From CALBPI01 sp039815365 (lineage in GTDB: Bacteria > Pseudomonadota > Gammaproteobacteria > Steroidobacterales > Woeseiaceae): 19,999 bases of DNA. Below are positions 6,976 to 15,073 of this stretch, piece after piece. The translations under genes were made by a program, and so were the position numbers. The notes under the pieces are model-generated. The model was not told the origin of the DNA, did not search any database, and saw nothing but the letters and a program-made list of their open reading frames with translations. The stretch's first letter is position 1. Each line of letters begins with the position of its first letter. The DNA is taken from the NCBI GenBank assembly GCA_039815365.1, contig JBCBZK010000062.1:1-19999 (forward strand), written 5' to 3'.

Positions 6976-8043
6976 ATGGCACGCATTTTGGGCATTGAGA
7001 GCAGCTGCGATGAGACCGGGGTTGCTGTCTACGACAGCGACGCGGGGCTGCTGGGCCATGTTCTGTACAGCCAGGTGGCGCGGCATGCGGCTTACGGCGG
7101 GGTCGTGCCGGAGTTAGCGTCACGCGATCACCTCGCCAAACTAGCGCCGATGGTGACGCAAGTATTGCGCGAGTCAGGCACAGCGCCCGAGTCGCTCGAC
7201 GGCGTGGCCTATACCGCCGGGCCAGGTCTTGTGGGGGCGTTGTTGGTTGGTGCCTGCTATGCCAACGGGTTTGCGCGCGCGCTTGGTATTCCGGCCGTTC
7301 CGGTACACCACATGGAGGCGCACTTGCTCGCCCCCATGCTCGAAGACGATCCGCCACCGTTTCCGTTTGTGGCGCTGCTGGTATCGGGCGGTCACAGCAT
7401 GTTGGTTGATGTTGCAGCGGTTGGAGATTACACCGTTATCGGCAATACGCTGGATGATGCGGCGGGTGAGGCGTTCGACAAGACGGCGAAATTACTTGGT
7501 TTGCCGTATCCCGGCGGACCGGCGTTGTCGAAACTGGCGCTTACTGGCGACCCAACACGCTTCAAACTTCCCCGGCCAATGCTGTCGCGCCCCGGTCTGG
7601 ATTTGAGTTTTTCCGGGCTGAAGACGGCGGTGCTGATGCAAGTGCGTGGACTACAAGGCGTAGCGAATGATGCGCCGCCTTTGCCTGGTGAGACACTATC
7701 CGACGTGGACCGCGCGGATCTTGCGGCATCCTTTCAGGCGGCGATTGTCGACACGCTGGTCGAAAAGTCGCGGCGCGCGCTCCAACAGAACGGGTATCAG
7801 ACGTTAGTGGTCGCCGGTGGCGTTGGTGCAAATCAGCAGCTGCGCAAGCAGTTGGCGCAAACACTCGAACAAACGGGTGCGACCACGAGTTACCCGCGCC
7901 CGGCGTATTGCACCGATAACGGCGCGATGGTGGCGCTAGCTGGCTGCGTGCGGTTCGATGCGAACGCGACGGACTATCACATTGTTGCGCAACCTCGTTG
8001 GCCGCTGGATACACTCACAGGCATAACGAAGGTGGCGGGATGA
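6976..8043 (+). CDS. tsaD: tRNA N6-threonylcarbamoyladenosine transferase TsaD
   Basis: TsaD is the catalytic subunit that transfers threonylcarbamoyl from TC-AMP to A37 of ANN-decoding tRNAs, working with TsaB and TsaE in the cytoplasm. It is 355 residues long, slightly longer than the E. coli protein (337). Visible signatures are ILGIESSCDETGVAVYD at the N-terminus, YGGVVPELASRDH, AGPGLVGALLVG, the metal-binding histidines in HHMEAH (H112 and H116), LVSGGHS, DDAAGEAFDKTAKLLGLPYPG and the C-terminal CTDNGAMVA. The ATG follows GTGAGGG. It is divergent from rpsU, as in E. coli. Its stop overlaps the folB start (ATGA), and the plsY gene often found between tsaD and folB is absent. Confidence 0.98.
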   Translation: MARILGIESSCDETGVAVYDSDAGLLGHVLYSQVARHAAYGGVVPELASRDHLAKLAPMVTQVLRESGTAPESLDGVAYTAGPGLVGALLVGACYANGFARALGIPAVPVHHMEAHLLAPMLEDDPPPFPFVALLVSGGHSMLVDVAAVGDYTVIGNTLDDAAGEAFDKTAKLLGLPYPGGPALSKLALTGDPTRFKLPRPMLSRPGLDLSFSGLKTAVLMQVRGLQGVANDAPPLPGETLSDVDRADLAASFQAAIVDTLVEKSRRALQQNGYQTLVVAGGVGANQQLRKQLAQTLEQTGATTSYPRPAYCTDNGAMVALAGCVRFDANATDYHIVAQPRWPLDTLTGITKVAG

Positions 8044-8417
8044 TGCAGGGCGATTGGGTCAGTCTCCACGGTTTAAAGATCAGTGCGATCGTCGGTGTCT
8101 ATGATTGGGAGCGTGAGATCACGCAGCGGTTGGTCGTCGATCTGGATATGCAGTTCGACACTCAGGCTGCTGCGGCAAGCGATGCTCTCGGGGATGCGTT
8201 GAACTATGCGGCCGTTGCTGAACGCGTTGAGGCGTACGTTGTTGACGTCGAAGCGCGTTTGATAGAGCGCTTGGCGGGCGGCATTGCGGCGCTCGTTTTG
8301 GAGGAATTTCCAGCGCTCGCGGTGCGGGTTTGCGTCAAAAAACCCGGCGCTGTGCGCGCAGCAGATGCGGTGGCGATTACGATTACGCGGGAACGATCCG
8401 GTAAAAAACTCGACTAA
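8040..8417 (+). CDS. folB: Dihydroneopterin aldolase FolB
   Basis: FolB converts 7,8-dihydroneopterin to 6-hydroxymethyl-dihydropterin plus glycolaldehyde in folate synthesis. It is about 125 residues long, the usual length. The family pattern is clear: VSLHGLKISAIVGVYDWERE, with the pterin-contact glutamate in the YDWERE region, the DALNYAAVAERVEAYV helix, LIERLAGGIAALVL and the catalytic-lysine region VCVKKPGAVRAADAVAITI. Two adjacent ATGs (8040 and 8043) are possible starts. 8040 overlaps the tsaD stop as ATGA and has GAAGGTGG at good spacing. Co-transcription with tsaD is near certain. Confidence 0.95.
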   Translation: MMQGDWVSLHGLKISAIVGVYDWEREITQRLVVDLDMQFDTQAAAASDALGDALNYAAVAERVEAYVVDVEARLIERLAGGIAALVLEEFPALAVRVCVKKPGAVRAADAVAITITRERSGKKLD

Positions 8418-8525
8418 CTGTGAACAGGGTCTCAATTGTGTCGTTTTTGATGCACTTGTGAGGTCTGTCGGGCACCAGTAGCGGTACTATTAGCCGCAAT
8501 TAAGAATTGAGGGTGGGAGAGCGCG

Positions 8526-9857
8526 ATGAGAATAGCGATGGTAGGTGTAATCAGCGCAACGCTGGCACTGGTAGGTTGCGGTGGCAGCAGCGACGACTTT
8601 ACCGGTTCCGGGCCGGTCACGGGCACGGCCGCGTGCTCCGCTGAAGGTCAGAAGCAATTTGTGCTCGATACGATGCGCGATGTGTATTTCTGGGTCGAGG
8701 ACTTGCCAGCCGCTGTCAACATCGACGACTACGACAGCCCAGAGGCACTGCTTGAGTTCTTAACGAGCTTCCAGCCGCTCGACACGTTTAGTTTTATCAA
8801 CTCTGCCGAAGCGGATTCCGCATTTTTTGGTGAAGGGCAGTTTGCCGGTTTCGGGTTCAGCTCTACGCGTTTGCCAAACAACGAGATCTTTTTTACGCGT
8901 GTGTTCTCCGACAGTCCTGCTGATCTCGGCGGCCTGATCCGTGGCCAGCAATTGTTGGCGGTTGATGGGCGAACCGTAGCCGTCATCGACGCGGCCGAAG
9001 GGCTTGGAGAAGCGTTTGGTCCTGCGGAAGAGGGCATCACCAGAACGCTCACGATTCGTAACGCAGACGGCAGCGAGTTCGATGCCGTGCTGACGAAAGC
9101 TGTAGTGACTATCGATCCTGTGCCGCAAGTTCGTACCTATACCATCGACGGCACAACGTACGGTTATCTCGAGTTCGCCACGTTTATTCAGACGGCGACA
9201 CCGCAACTGGAAAGCGCTTTTTCCGATTTCAATGCGCTCGGCATCACCGATGTGATTATCGACTTGCGCTACAACGGCGGTGGGCTTGTCAGTATTGCGA
9301 ACGAATTGGGTGATTACCTTGGTGGCTTTGTTGCCGACGGCGAAGTTTTCTCCGAAACACTATTCAACTCAAACAACACGGCGAGTAACTCACAAGAGTT
9401 GTTTGAGCAACTGAACCAATCGATGAATTTGTCTCGTGCTGTGTTCATCACGACGGGTGGTACTGCGTCAGCCAGTGAGCTGGTGATCAACAGTATGGAG
9501 CCGGAAGTTGAAGTCACGCTCGTCGGCACGACGACGTTCGGCAAGCCTGTGGGTCAAATCGGCGCGACGTTCTGCGACAGCATTTTGCGGCCGACGGCAT
9601 TTGAAACGGTCAACAATGTTGGCGAAGGTCGCTACTTTGACGGTCTGCCCGTCGATTGTGTGGCAGCGGATGATGTCACTACGGTGGTTGGCAGTCAGCA
9701 AGACCCGTCAACAGCTGCAGCCTTAACGTTTCTGTCTACCGGCGCATGTCCGGTTGCAACGAACTCAGGTGGCGTACAAAAAACCGAAGCTGATATTGCC
9801 GCGTTCCGGTCACCGAAACCGCGCAACTCGGCCGAAGACATCGCTTACGCCTGGTAA
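8526..9857 (+). CDS. S41-family (C-terminal processing) peptidase, lipoprotein
   Basis: This is a 443-residue serine protease of the S41/CTP family, predicted to be membrane-anchored on the periplasmic side. The signal peptide MRIAMVGVISATLALVGC ends in a lipobox (LVGC, Cys18), followed by a low-complexity linker. A PDZ-like region spans about 105-190 (AGFGFSST through SDSPADLGGLIRGQQLLAVDG). The catalytic core has FATF and IIDLRYNGGG, the nucleophile region GGTASASELV (probably S315, judged by the 25-residue spacing to the lysine as in Prc), the general base K340 in TTFGKPVGQ, and Q344. After this the protein carries about 100 further residues with several cysteines. GGGAGAG precedes the ATG. 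It is separated from folB by 108 nt with no convincing promoter, and its substrate is unknown. Confidence 0.88.
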   Translation: MRIAMVGVISATLALVGCGGSSDDFTGSGPVTGTAACSAEGQKQFVLDTMRDVYFWVEDLPAAVNIDDYDSPEALLEFLTSFQPLDTFSFINSAEADSAFFGEGQFAGFGFSSTRLPNNEIFFTRVFSDSPADLGGLIRGQQLLAVDGRTVAVIDAAEGLGEAFGPAEEGITRTLTIRNADGSEFDAVLTKAVVTIDPVPQVRTYTIDGTTYGYLEFATFIQTATPQLESAFSDFNALGITDVIIDLRYNGGGLVSIANELGDYLGGFVADGEVFSETLFNSNNTASNSQELFEQLNQSMNLSRAVFITTGGTASASELVINSMEPEVEVTLVGTTTFGKPVGQIGATFCDSILRPTAFETVNNVGEGRYFDGLPVDCVAADDVTTVVGSQQDPSTAAALTFLSTGACPVATNSGGVQKTEADIAAFRSPKPRNSAEDIAYAW

Positions 9858-9875
9858 TTGGCGTAAGCGCGCGCT

Positions 9876-11051
9876 ATGCATGACCGTCTTGCGGCACTGC
9901 CGTCAGTGCCGCCGGCGCTTGCCGCGCATGCAGACAAAGTCCGGCAACACCTGAGCGAACGTATCGCGGCCGCGGGCGGCGCGCTGCCGTTTTCTGATTT
10001 CATGCAGTCGGCGCTGTACGCGCCGGGGTTGGGTTACTACAGCGGCGGCGCCCAGAAATTTGGTGAGGACGGCGATTTCACGACTGCGCCGGAGATCAGC
10101 CCGGCGTTCGGTGCGGTGCTGGCGCGCCAGTGTCAGGCAGTACTCGCGCAGCTTGGTCATGGCGACATCGTCGAGTATGGCGCCGGCACCGGCCGGCTTG
10201 CTGCCGATGTGCTGGGCACACTTGCTGAGCTTCGATCCCTGCCAGACGCGTACTACATCGTTGAGGTCAGCGCGGATCTACGCGCACGTCAGCGCGATAC
10301 TCTTGCTGCCACGATTCCAGTTTTGCTCGAGCGTGTGCACTGGATTGATGATCCTCGTGAGCAACCCGTGCGCGGCATAGTGATCGCCAACGAGGTGCTC
10401 GATGCGCTATGCGTAGAACGTTTTCGTATCGGTGCCAATAGCGACGTCGAGCGTCAATTCGTCTGTTTGATCGACGGTGCGTTAGCGACCGAATGGCGCA
10501 CTGCCGATGCGGCATTGGCCGCTGCTGTCGCGCAGATACAGGCGAGCTTGGGGCGCTCACTGCCAGAGGGTTATATCAGCGAAGTCTGCTTGCAAATGCC
10601 GGCATGGCTGCAGATGGTTGCCGAAACATTGCAGCGCGGCGTGATTTTGATGAGCGACTATGGCTATGGTCGCGACGCCTTGTATGCGCCCGACCGCAGC
10701 AGCGGTACGCTGACGTGCCACTACCGTCATCATGCCCACGACGATGTGCTGCATTTGCCCGGCTGCGAAGACATCACCGCATGGGTCGATTTCACCAACG
10801 TCGCAGAATCGCTCGATGCCGCTGGGTTGAATTACCTGGGTTTCACAACGCAGGCGCAATTCTTGTTGAACGGCGGTCTGACGGAAGTCGTCAGCGCTGC
10901 CGCGGATGATGCGCTGGCGTTGTCCCGCGGCATCAAAACGCTTACATTGCCCGGCGAAATGGGCGAACGATTCAAATTTATCGGCTTCTCGCGTGAGTGC
11001 GATGTCTTGTTGCCCGGTTTTAGCGGTCGGGATTTCGGAGTGGCGTTGTGA
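9876..11051 (+). CDS. MidA/NDUFAF7-family SAM-dependent methyltransferase
   Basis: This 391-residue protein belongs to the DUF185 (PF02636) class I methyltransferase family. Its eukaryotic members, MidA/NDUFAF7, methylate an arginine of a complex I subunit during assembly; the bacterial substrate is not established. The N-terminus has the family pattern PFSDFMQSALYAPGLGYYSGG, then FGEDGDFTTAPEISPAFG. SAM motif I is IVEYGAGTGRLAADVL (about residues 98-113), and GIVIANEVLDAL and MSDYGYGRDALYA are further family blocks. The start ATG 9876 is 18 nt after the S41 stop. Its TGA overlaps the uppP GTG (GTGA), so it is coupled to uppP. Cytoplasmic location is expected. Confidence 0.9.
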   Translation: MHDRLAALPSVPPALAAHADKVRQHLSERIAAAGGALPFSDFMQSALYAPGLGYYSGGAQKFGEDGDFTTAPEISPAFGAVLARQCQAVLAQLGHGDIVEYGAGTGRLAADVLGTLAELRSLPDAYYIVEVSADLRARQRDTLAATIPVLLERVHWIDDPREQPVRGIVIANEVLDALCVERFRIGANSDVERQFVCLIDGALATEWRTADAALAAAVAQIQASLGRSLPEGYISEVCLQMPAWLQMVAETLQRGVILMSDYGYGRDALYAPDRSSGTLTCHYRHHAHDDVLHLPGCEDITAWVDFTNVAESLDAAGLNYLGFTTQAQFLLNGGLTEVVSAAADDALALSRGIKTLTLPGEMGERFKFIGFSRECDVLLPGFSGRDFGVAL

Positions 11052-11854
11052 GCTGGCTGGAAATTGTAGTGTTGGCGATCGTGCAAGGCATGACAGAGTT
11101 TCTGCCGGTCTCCAGCAGCGGACATTTGATTCTCGCGCCCGCATTGCTGGGCTGGTCCGATCAGGGGCTGGCGTTTGATGTGGCTGTGCACGTCGGCACG
11201 TTAGCCGCTGTCGTGTTGTATTTTCGCGATGATCTGACGCGCATGACCGTTGCGTTTTTTGGACAGTTTTCGACAGCGCAGAGTGATGCCGCTCGCGTCG
11301 ATGCGCGCCTCGCGGGGTATTTGATCGCGGCGACGATACCGGCCGGCATCGTCGGCATCGTGTTTCGCGATGCCATCGAAATGTACTTGCGTTCACCGGT
11401 TATCATCGCGGCGACGACGGCGGGTTTCGGTGTGTTGTTGTATCTGGCTGATCGCTTCGGCGCGCAGCGTCGCACGGTCGAGCAAATGACCTGGCGCGAT
11501 GCGGTCCTGGTGGGCATTGCGCAAGCTGCGGCACTAGTCCCGGGCACGTCGCGATCCGGCGTAACGATGACGATGGGTATGATGCTTGGGCTCAGCGCCA
11601 AAGCTGCAGCGCGATTCTCATTCCTGCTGTCGATACCGGTCATTGTGCTTGCCGGTGGTCTTGAGGCGCTGAAGCTGGTCAAAGACGAGGCGGCGGTTGA
11701 CTGGTCTGCCTTGTTGCTTGGCAGTGTGCTGTCGGCCGTCGTTGCCTATTTGACGATCAAGTTTTTCTTAAAATTTATCGCCAACATTGGCATGCTGCCG
11801 TTCATGCTGTACCGGTTCGGTCTTGCCGTTGTGATTCTGCTGGCGTTGTCGTAG
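11048..11854 (+). CDS. uppP: Undecaprenyl-diphosphate phosphatase UppP (BacA)
   Basis: This is an inner-membrane phosphatase that recycles undecaprenyl diphosphate to the monophosphate lipid carrier for peptidoglycan and other polysaccharides; higher levels of UppP give bacitracin resistance. The 268-residue length matches the family (E. coli 273). The active-site signatures are present: QGMTEFLPVSSSGHL (Q13 and E17 of the E/QxxxE motif) and VPGTSRSGVTMTMG (about 164-178, with the conserved arginine). Many hydrophobic helices fill the rest. The start is GTG 11048, overlapping the methyltransferase stop. The 3' end meets cca tail to tail, with only 3 bp between the stop codons and no visible terminator. 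Confidence 0.96.
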   Translation: MSWLEIVVLAIVQGMTEFLPVSSSGHLILAPALLGWSDQGLAFDVAVHVGTLAAVVLYFRDDLTRMTVAFFGQFSTAQSDAARVDARLAGYLIAATIPAGIVGIVFRDAIEMYLRSPVIIAATTAGFGVLLYLADRFGAQRRTVEQMTWRDAVLVGIAQAAALVPGTSRSGVTMTMGMMLGLSAKAAARFSFLLSIPVIVLAGGLEALKLVKDEAAVDWSALLLGSVLSAVVAYLTIKFFLKFIANIGMLPFMLYRFGLAVVILLALS

Positions 11855-11857
11855 CGC

Positions 11858-13114
11858 CTAGCCCGCAGACGCCCGCTCTTTAACGGCGCGCACAGCGTTC
11901 ATTCGCGCTTTGTGTAAGGCCTCGCCGAAAGCCGCGCCGGTGTGTCCTTCGGCGGCGATACTCGCATTGTCGATGCTGTTCGCCGCAGCGAACGCTTCTT
12001 GCAGGTAGGCGCTCTGCGGATAGTCGCGGTTTTCAAGGCCGGTTCGGCCTTTCGCATCGGCTTCGCATGCGAGCAAAAATGCTTCCAAACGCTGCGGGTC
12101 GCGGAACGCCCCGAGGTTGTCGAACAGTTTCAAGATCGATTGTGCCCGCAGCTCAAATGCACGGTGACAATGCAGGTGGTATGCGGCAACAACGCGCGCC
12201 AGTTGCTGGTAACGTTTTGGTGCGCGTAGCCGCTCGCACAATGCATCTACGAGGTCTGCGCCGGTTGCCTCGTGGCCGCGATGCGATGGCCATTGATCTT
12301 CAGGTGTCGCGGCTTTGCCAAGATCATGCACTAACGCGGCAAAACGAACGACCGGCGAGTCCGTCATTTCGCTCGCGCGTTCAAGCACCATAAACGTATG
12401 AACCCCTGTGTCGATCTCCGGATGCCATTTTTCGGGTTGTGGCACGCCGAACAATGCGTCGATCTCAGGAAACAACGCCGCTAGCGCGCCACACGCTCGC
12501 AGTATTTTGAAAAATTGCACCGGCGCATCCGTGGCGAGCGCGCGCTCGGTTTCCGACCACACGCGCTCAACGCTCAAGGTCGCAAGCTCTCCGCTTGCAG
12601 ACATGTCGCTCATGATGCGAATCGTGTCGACGTCAATGGTGAAATTCATCGCGGCAAAGCGTGCGGCAAAGCGTGCAGCGCGGAGCACCCGCAGCGGGTC
12701 CTCGATGAACGCGTCGCTCACATGTCGCAGTTGGCGCGCGTTCACATCATCCACACCGCCAAAAGGATCGATTAACGTGCCATCGCTCGCCTCGGCGATC
12801 GCATTCACCGTCAAATCGCGGCGCGACAGATCTTCTTCGAGCGTTACCGAGGCGCTTGTGTCGAATTCGAAAGCGCCGTGGCCTTGGCCCATTTTGCGCT
12901 CGACCCGTGCCAGTGCATACTCTTCGCCATTATGCGGATGCAAAAACACCGGAAAGTCGTTGCCAACTTGTTTGAAGCCGCGCGTGAGCATGTCATCCGG
13001 TGTCGCGCCGACAACGACCCAGTCACGATCTTTGACAGGCAGCCCGAGCAGCCGGTCGCGCACCGCGCCGCCGACCAAATAACACTGAAGACCATCGACA
13101 CCACTCATGCGCAT
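11858..13114 (-). CDS. cca: CCA tRNA nucleotidyltransferase with HD domain
   Basis: This enzyme adds or repairs the 3'-CCA end of tRNAs. It is about 418 residues long and is very similar to the E. coli protein throughout. The class II nucleotidyltransferase head has YLVGGAVRDRLLG and the catalytic carboxylates D29 and D31 in KDRDWVVVG, then the EEDLSRRDLTVNAIA and DPLRVLRAARFAARF blocks. A C-terminal HD phosphohydrolase domain has FAALVHDLGKA (about 257-267), as in the gammaproteobacterial multifunctional enzyme with phosphodiesterase and phosphatase activity. Two ATGs are possible, at 13114 and 13108, and neither has a Shine-Dalgarno sequence. Upstream lies TACACT (13120-13115), which as a -10 would give a very short or absent leader. 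The start overlaps the divergent aminopeptidase start. Confidence 0.96.
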   Translation of the reverse strand: MRMSGVDGLQCYLVGGAVRDRLLGLPVKDRDWVVVGATPDDMLTRGFKQVGNDFPVFLHPHNGEEYALARVERKMGQGHGAFEFDTSASVTLEEDLSRRDLTVNAIAEASDGTLIDPFGGVDDVNARQLRHVSDAFIEDPLRVLRAARFAARFAAMNFTIDVDTIRIMSDMSASGELATLSVERVWSETERALATDAPVQFFKILRACGALAALFPEIDALFGVPQPEKWHPEIDTGVHTFMVLERASEMTDSPVVRFAALVHDLGKAATPEDQWPSHRGHEATGADLVDALCERLRAPKRYQQLARVVAAYHLHCHRAFELRAQSILKLFDNLGAFRDPQRLEAFLLACEADAKGRTGLENRDYPQSAYLQEAFAAANSIDNASIAAEGHTGAAFGEALHKARMNAVRAVKERASAG

Positions 13115-14174
13115 TAGTGTACCGAAGCGCCGTCTTTTGCGCGCTGCTCAATCGCTAATCGTGCTCCTCTGCGGGCAGGCACTCAGCGGTTGTTACTATC
13201 TGCAGGCAGCGCACGGGCAATATCAATTGGTCGCAAAGCGTGAGCCTGTGAGCGCCGTGGTCGCCGCGGCCGATACCGATGCAGAGCGCCGACAAAAGCT
13301 TGCGGTGTCCCAGTCTGCGCTGGCCTTTGCGCACGACACGTTGCTGTTGCCGGACAATGGCAGTTATCGGCAATTCGTCGATCTTAAGCGTGATCATGTG
13401 GTTGTGAATGTGTTCGCCGCGGAGCCGTTTTCGGTGTCAGCCAAGACCTGGTGCTACCCGTTTGTCGGTTGTCTGGCTTACCGTGGTTACTTCAAACAGG
13501 CGTCGGCCGAGCGCTATGCGCAAAAGCTGCGTGACAAAGGTCTGGATGTCATCACGGCCAAAGTGCCCGCGTATTCGACGCTCGGCCGATTTAAAGATCC
13601 GGTGCTCAATACGATGCTGACGCGCACGGATGCAGGTCTTGCGAATTTGCTGTTCCATGAATTGGCGCACCAGGTGCTCTACGTGCCGGACGACACAGCG
13701 TTCAACGAATCGTTCGCAAGTTTCGTTGCTGCCGAAGGCGTTCGCCGTTGGCGTGACGCGGGCGCCGACGTTATCGCACCAGAACCCGACGCGAACGTCC
13801 GACGTCGTCGCGACCATGCGAGGGCACTGCTCGATGGACTGCGCGATGGTCTGCGTGCGTTGTATGCCGCGCCGGTGAGCGAGATGGATATGCGCGCGGC
13901 GAAAGCGCGCGTGTTCGAGCAGTTCGCGGTGCGCTGGCGCGAGGCAGGTTTTCGCAGCCCGGCGCCTGCGAACAATGCGGCGTTGTTACCGCGTTCGTTG
14001 TACGCCGATCGTACTCAGGCATTCGCCGCCGTGCTCAAGAAATGCAAAGACGAATTGCCGTGTTTTTATGCTTCCGTTCATGTGCTGGCGGAGATGGACA
14101 AGCCACAACGCGATGCCAACCTCGACGCACTCATCGCTGAGATGGATGCGTTGAATCAGTCGCTTGTGAGGTAA
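13107..14174 (+). CDS. Putative lipoprotein aminopeptidase (PF10023-type)
   Basis: This 355-residue predicted zinc peptidase has the look of the PF10023 'putative aminopeptidase' family. Residues 1-29 form a lipoprotein signal: a basic RISVPKRRLLR, a hydrophobic core, and lipobox LSGC with Cys29. The YYLQAAHGQ segment after the cysteine is typical. Other blocks are TWCYPFVGCLAYRGYF, AYSTLGRFKDPVLNTML, then the HExxH metal motif HELAHQ (H184, E185, H188), and NESFASFVAAEG, where E201 is the likely third ligand. The protein is probably anchored on the periplasmic side; the substrate is unknown. ATG 13107 lies inside the cca start region, with no strong ribosome binding site. The 3' end overlaps the convergent SDR gene by 19 bp. 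Confidence 0.85.
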   Translation: MRISVPKRRLLRAAQSLIVLLCGQALSGCYYLQAAHGQYQLVAKREPVSAVVAAADTDAERRQKLAVSQSALAFAHDTLLLPDNGSYRQFVDLKRDHVVVNVFAAEPFSVSAKTWCYPFVGCLAYRGYFKQASAERYAQKLRDKGLDVITAKVPAYSTLGRFKDPVLNTMLTRTDAGLANLLFHELAHQVLYVPDDTAFNESFASFVAAEGVRRWRDAGADVIAPEPDANVRRRRDHARALLDGLRDGLRALYAAPVSEMDMRAAKARVFEQFAVRWREAGFRSPAPANNAALLPRSLYADRTQAFAAVLKKCKDELPCFYASVHVLAEMDKPQRDANLDALIAEMDALNQSLVR

Positions 14175-15073
14175 CCGGGAACGATGGCTTCCATCGGCGT
14201 TGGCGTAATGCCTAACGCGGCGAGGCCATTTGCATCGCAGATGCTGTGCACGCTGAGCGAGCGCAGGTTGTCGGTCGACAAAGGCTTGCCTGGGACAAAA
14301 TCGAATATGCGTGCTTGTAGCTTTGCGACCGGGTCTGGCAGGCCGACAATCCAGCGCTTGAGTTGCAGTTGTTCTGCGACGTAGCGCACGAGCTCACGCA
14401 ACGAATACACGCGCGGCCCGCACATTTGATAGCGTTTTCCGATCGTTGCGTCATCGCGAAGCGCGCGCATGAACCCGGCGACCACATCGCCGACGTAGAC
14501 AGGCGCAAAGCGCGCGTTCGGTTTGGCCAGAGGCATCACTGGTGCAATTTTCAACAGACCTGCGAAGCGATTCATAAACGAATCGGCAGGCCCGAAAATT
14601 ACAGAGGGTTGGAAGATCGTCCAGGCGAGCTGCCCTGTATCGACCTTGCGCAGCGCCTGCTCCGCCAAGCCTTTGCTCTTGAGGTAGTCCGACGGCCCTT
14701 TCGGGTCGGCTTTAAGCGCGCTCATTTGCAGCAGCCTGGGCACGCCCTGGGCGATACACGCGGCGATGATGGATTCAGTCAGTTCCTGATGGGCAACGTA
14801 GAATCCACGGCCGCGATGATGGCCGCGTTCATTAAGAATGCCGACGAGGTTGATCACGACGTCGGCGCCGGCGATCACCTCGTGCAGTCTGTCTGCGTCG
14901 TGGATGTCTGCGGTAACGACTTTGACGCGCGGGATGACTAACAGCGAACGCGAGGTCTCGCGGTTGCGGGTTGGCACGCGCACGCTATAGCCAGCGTCGC
15001 ACAATTGATTGATGAGTCTGCGGCCGACGAAGCCACTGCCGCCAAGCACGACGCAGGTTTTATTGTGTTGCAT
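14156..15073 (-). CDS. NDUFA9-like NAD(P)-binding protein (atypical SDR)
   Basis: This 305-residue Rossmann-fold protein resembles the bacterial 'complex I NDUFA9 subunit' family of extended or atypical SDRs. The dinucleotide-binding motif is GGSGFVG (residues 11-17, GxxGxxG). DVVINLVGILNERG (about 71-84) is a characteristic block of this family. A YxxxK pair is present at Y130/K134 (YLKSK), followed by FQPSVIFGPADSFMNRFA and RFAPVYVGDVV. The family also includes quinone-linked and epimerase-like enzymes, so substrate and reaction are unknown. The ATG abuts the Slt stop (TAAATG), so it should be translated from the same mRNA as the transglycosylase. It overlaps the convergent aminopeptidase gene at its end. 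Confidence 0.88.
   Translation of the reverse strand: MQHNKTCVVLGGSGFVGRRLINQLCDAGYSVRVPTRNRETSRSLLVIPRVKVVTADIHDADRLHEVIAGADVVINLVGILNERGHHRGRGFYVAHQELTESIIAACIAQGVPRLLQMSALKADPKGPSDYLKSKGLAEQALRKVDTGQLAWTIFQPSVIFGPADSFMNRFAGLLKIAPVMPLAKPNARFAPVYVGDVVAGFMRALRDDATIGKRYQMCGPRVYSLRELVRYVAEQLQLKRWIVGLPDPVAKLQARIFDFVPGKPLSTDNLRSLSVHSICDANGLAALGITPTPMEAIVPGYLTSD

Noticed and set aside
10557..11396. A 279-codon open frame on the minus strand opposite the methyltransferase and uppP
   Set aside because: It is rich in Arg, Gln and His, spans two conserved genes on the other strand and lacks any motif.
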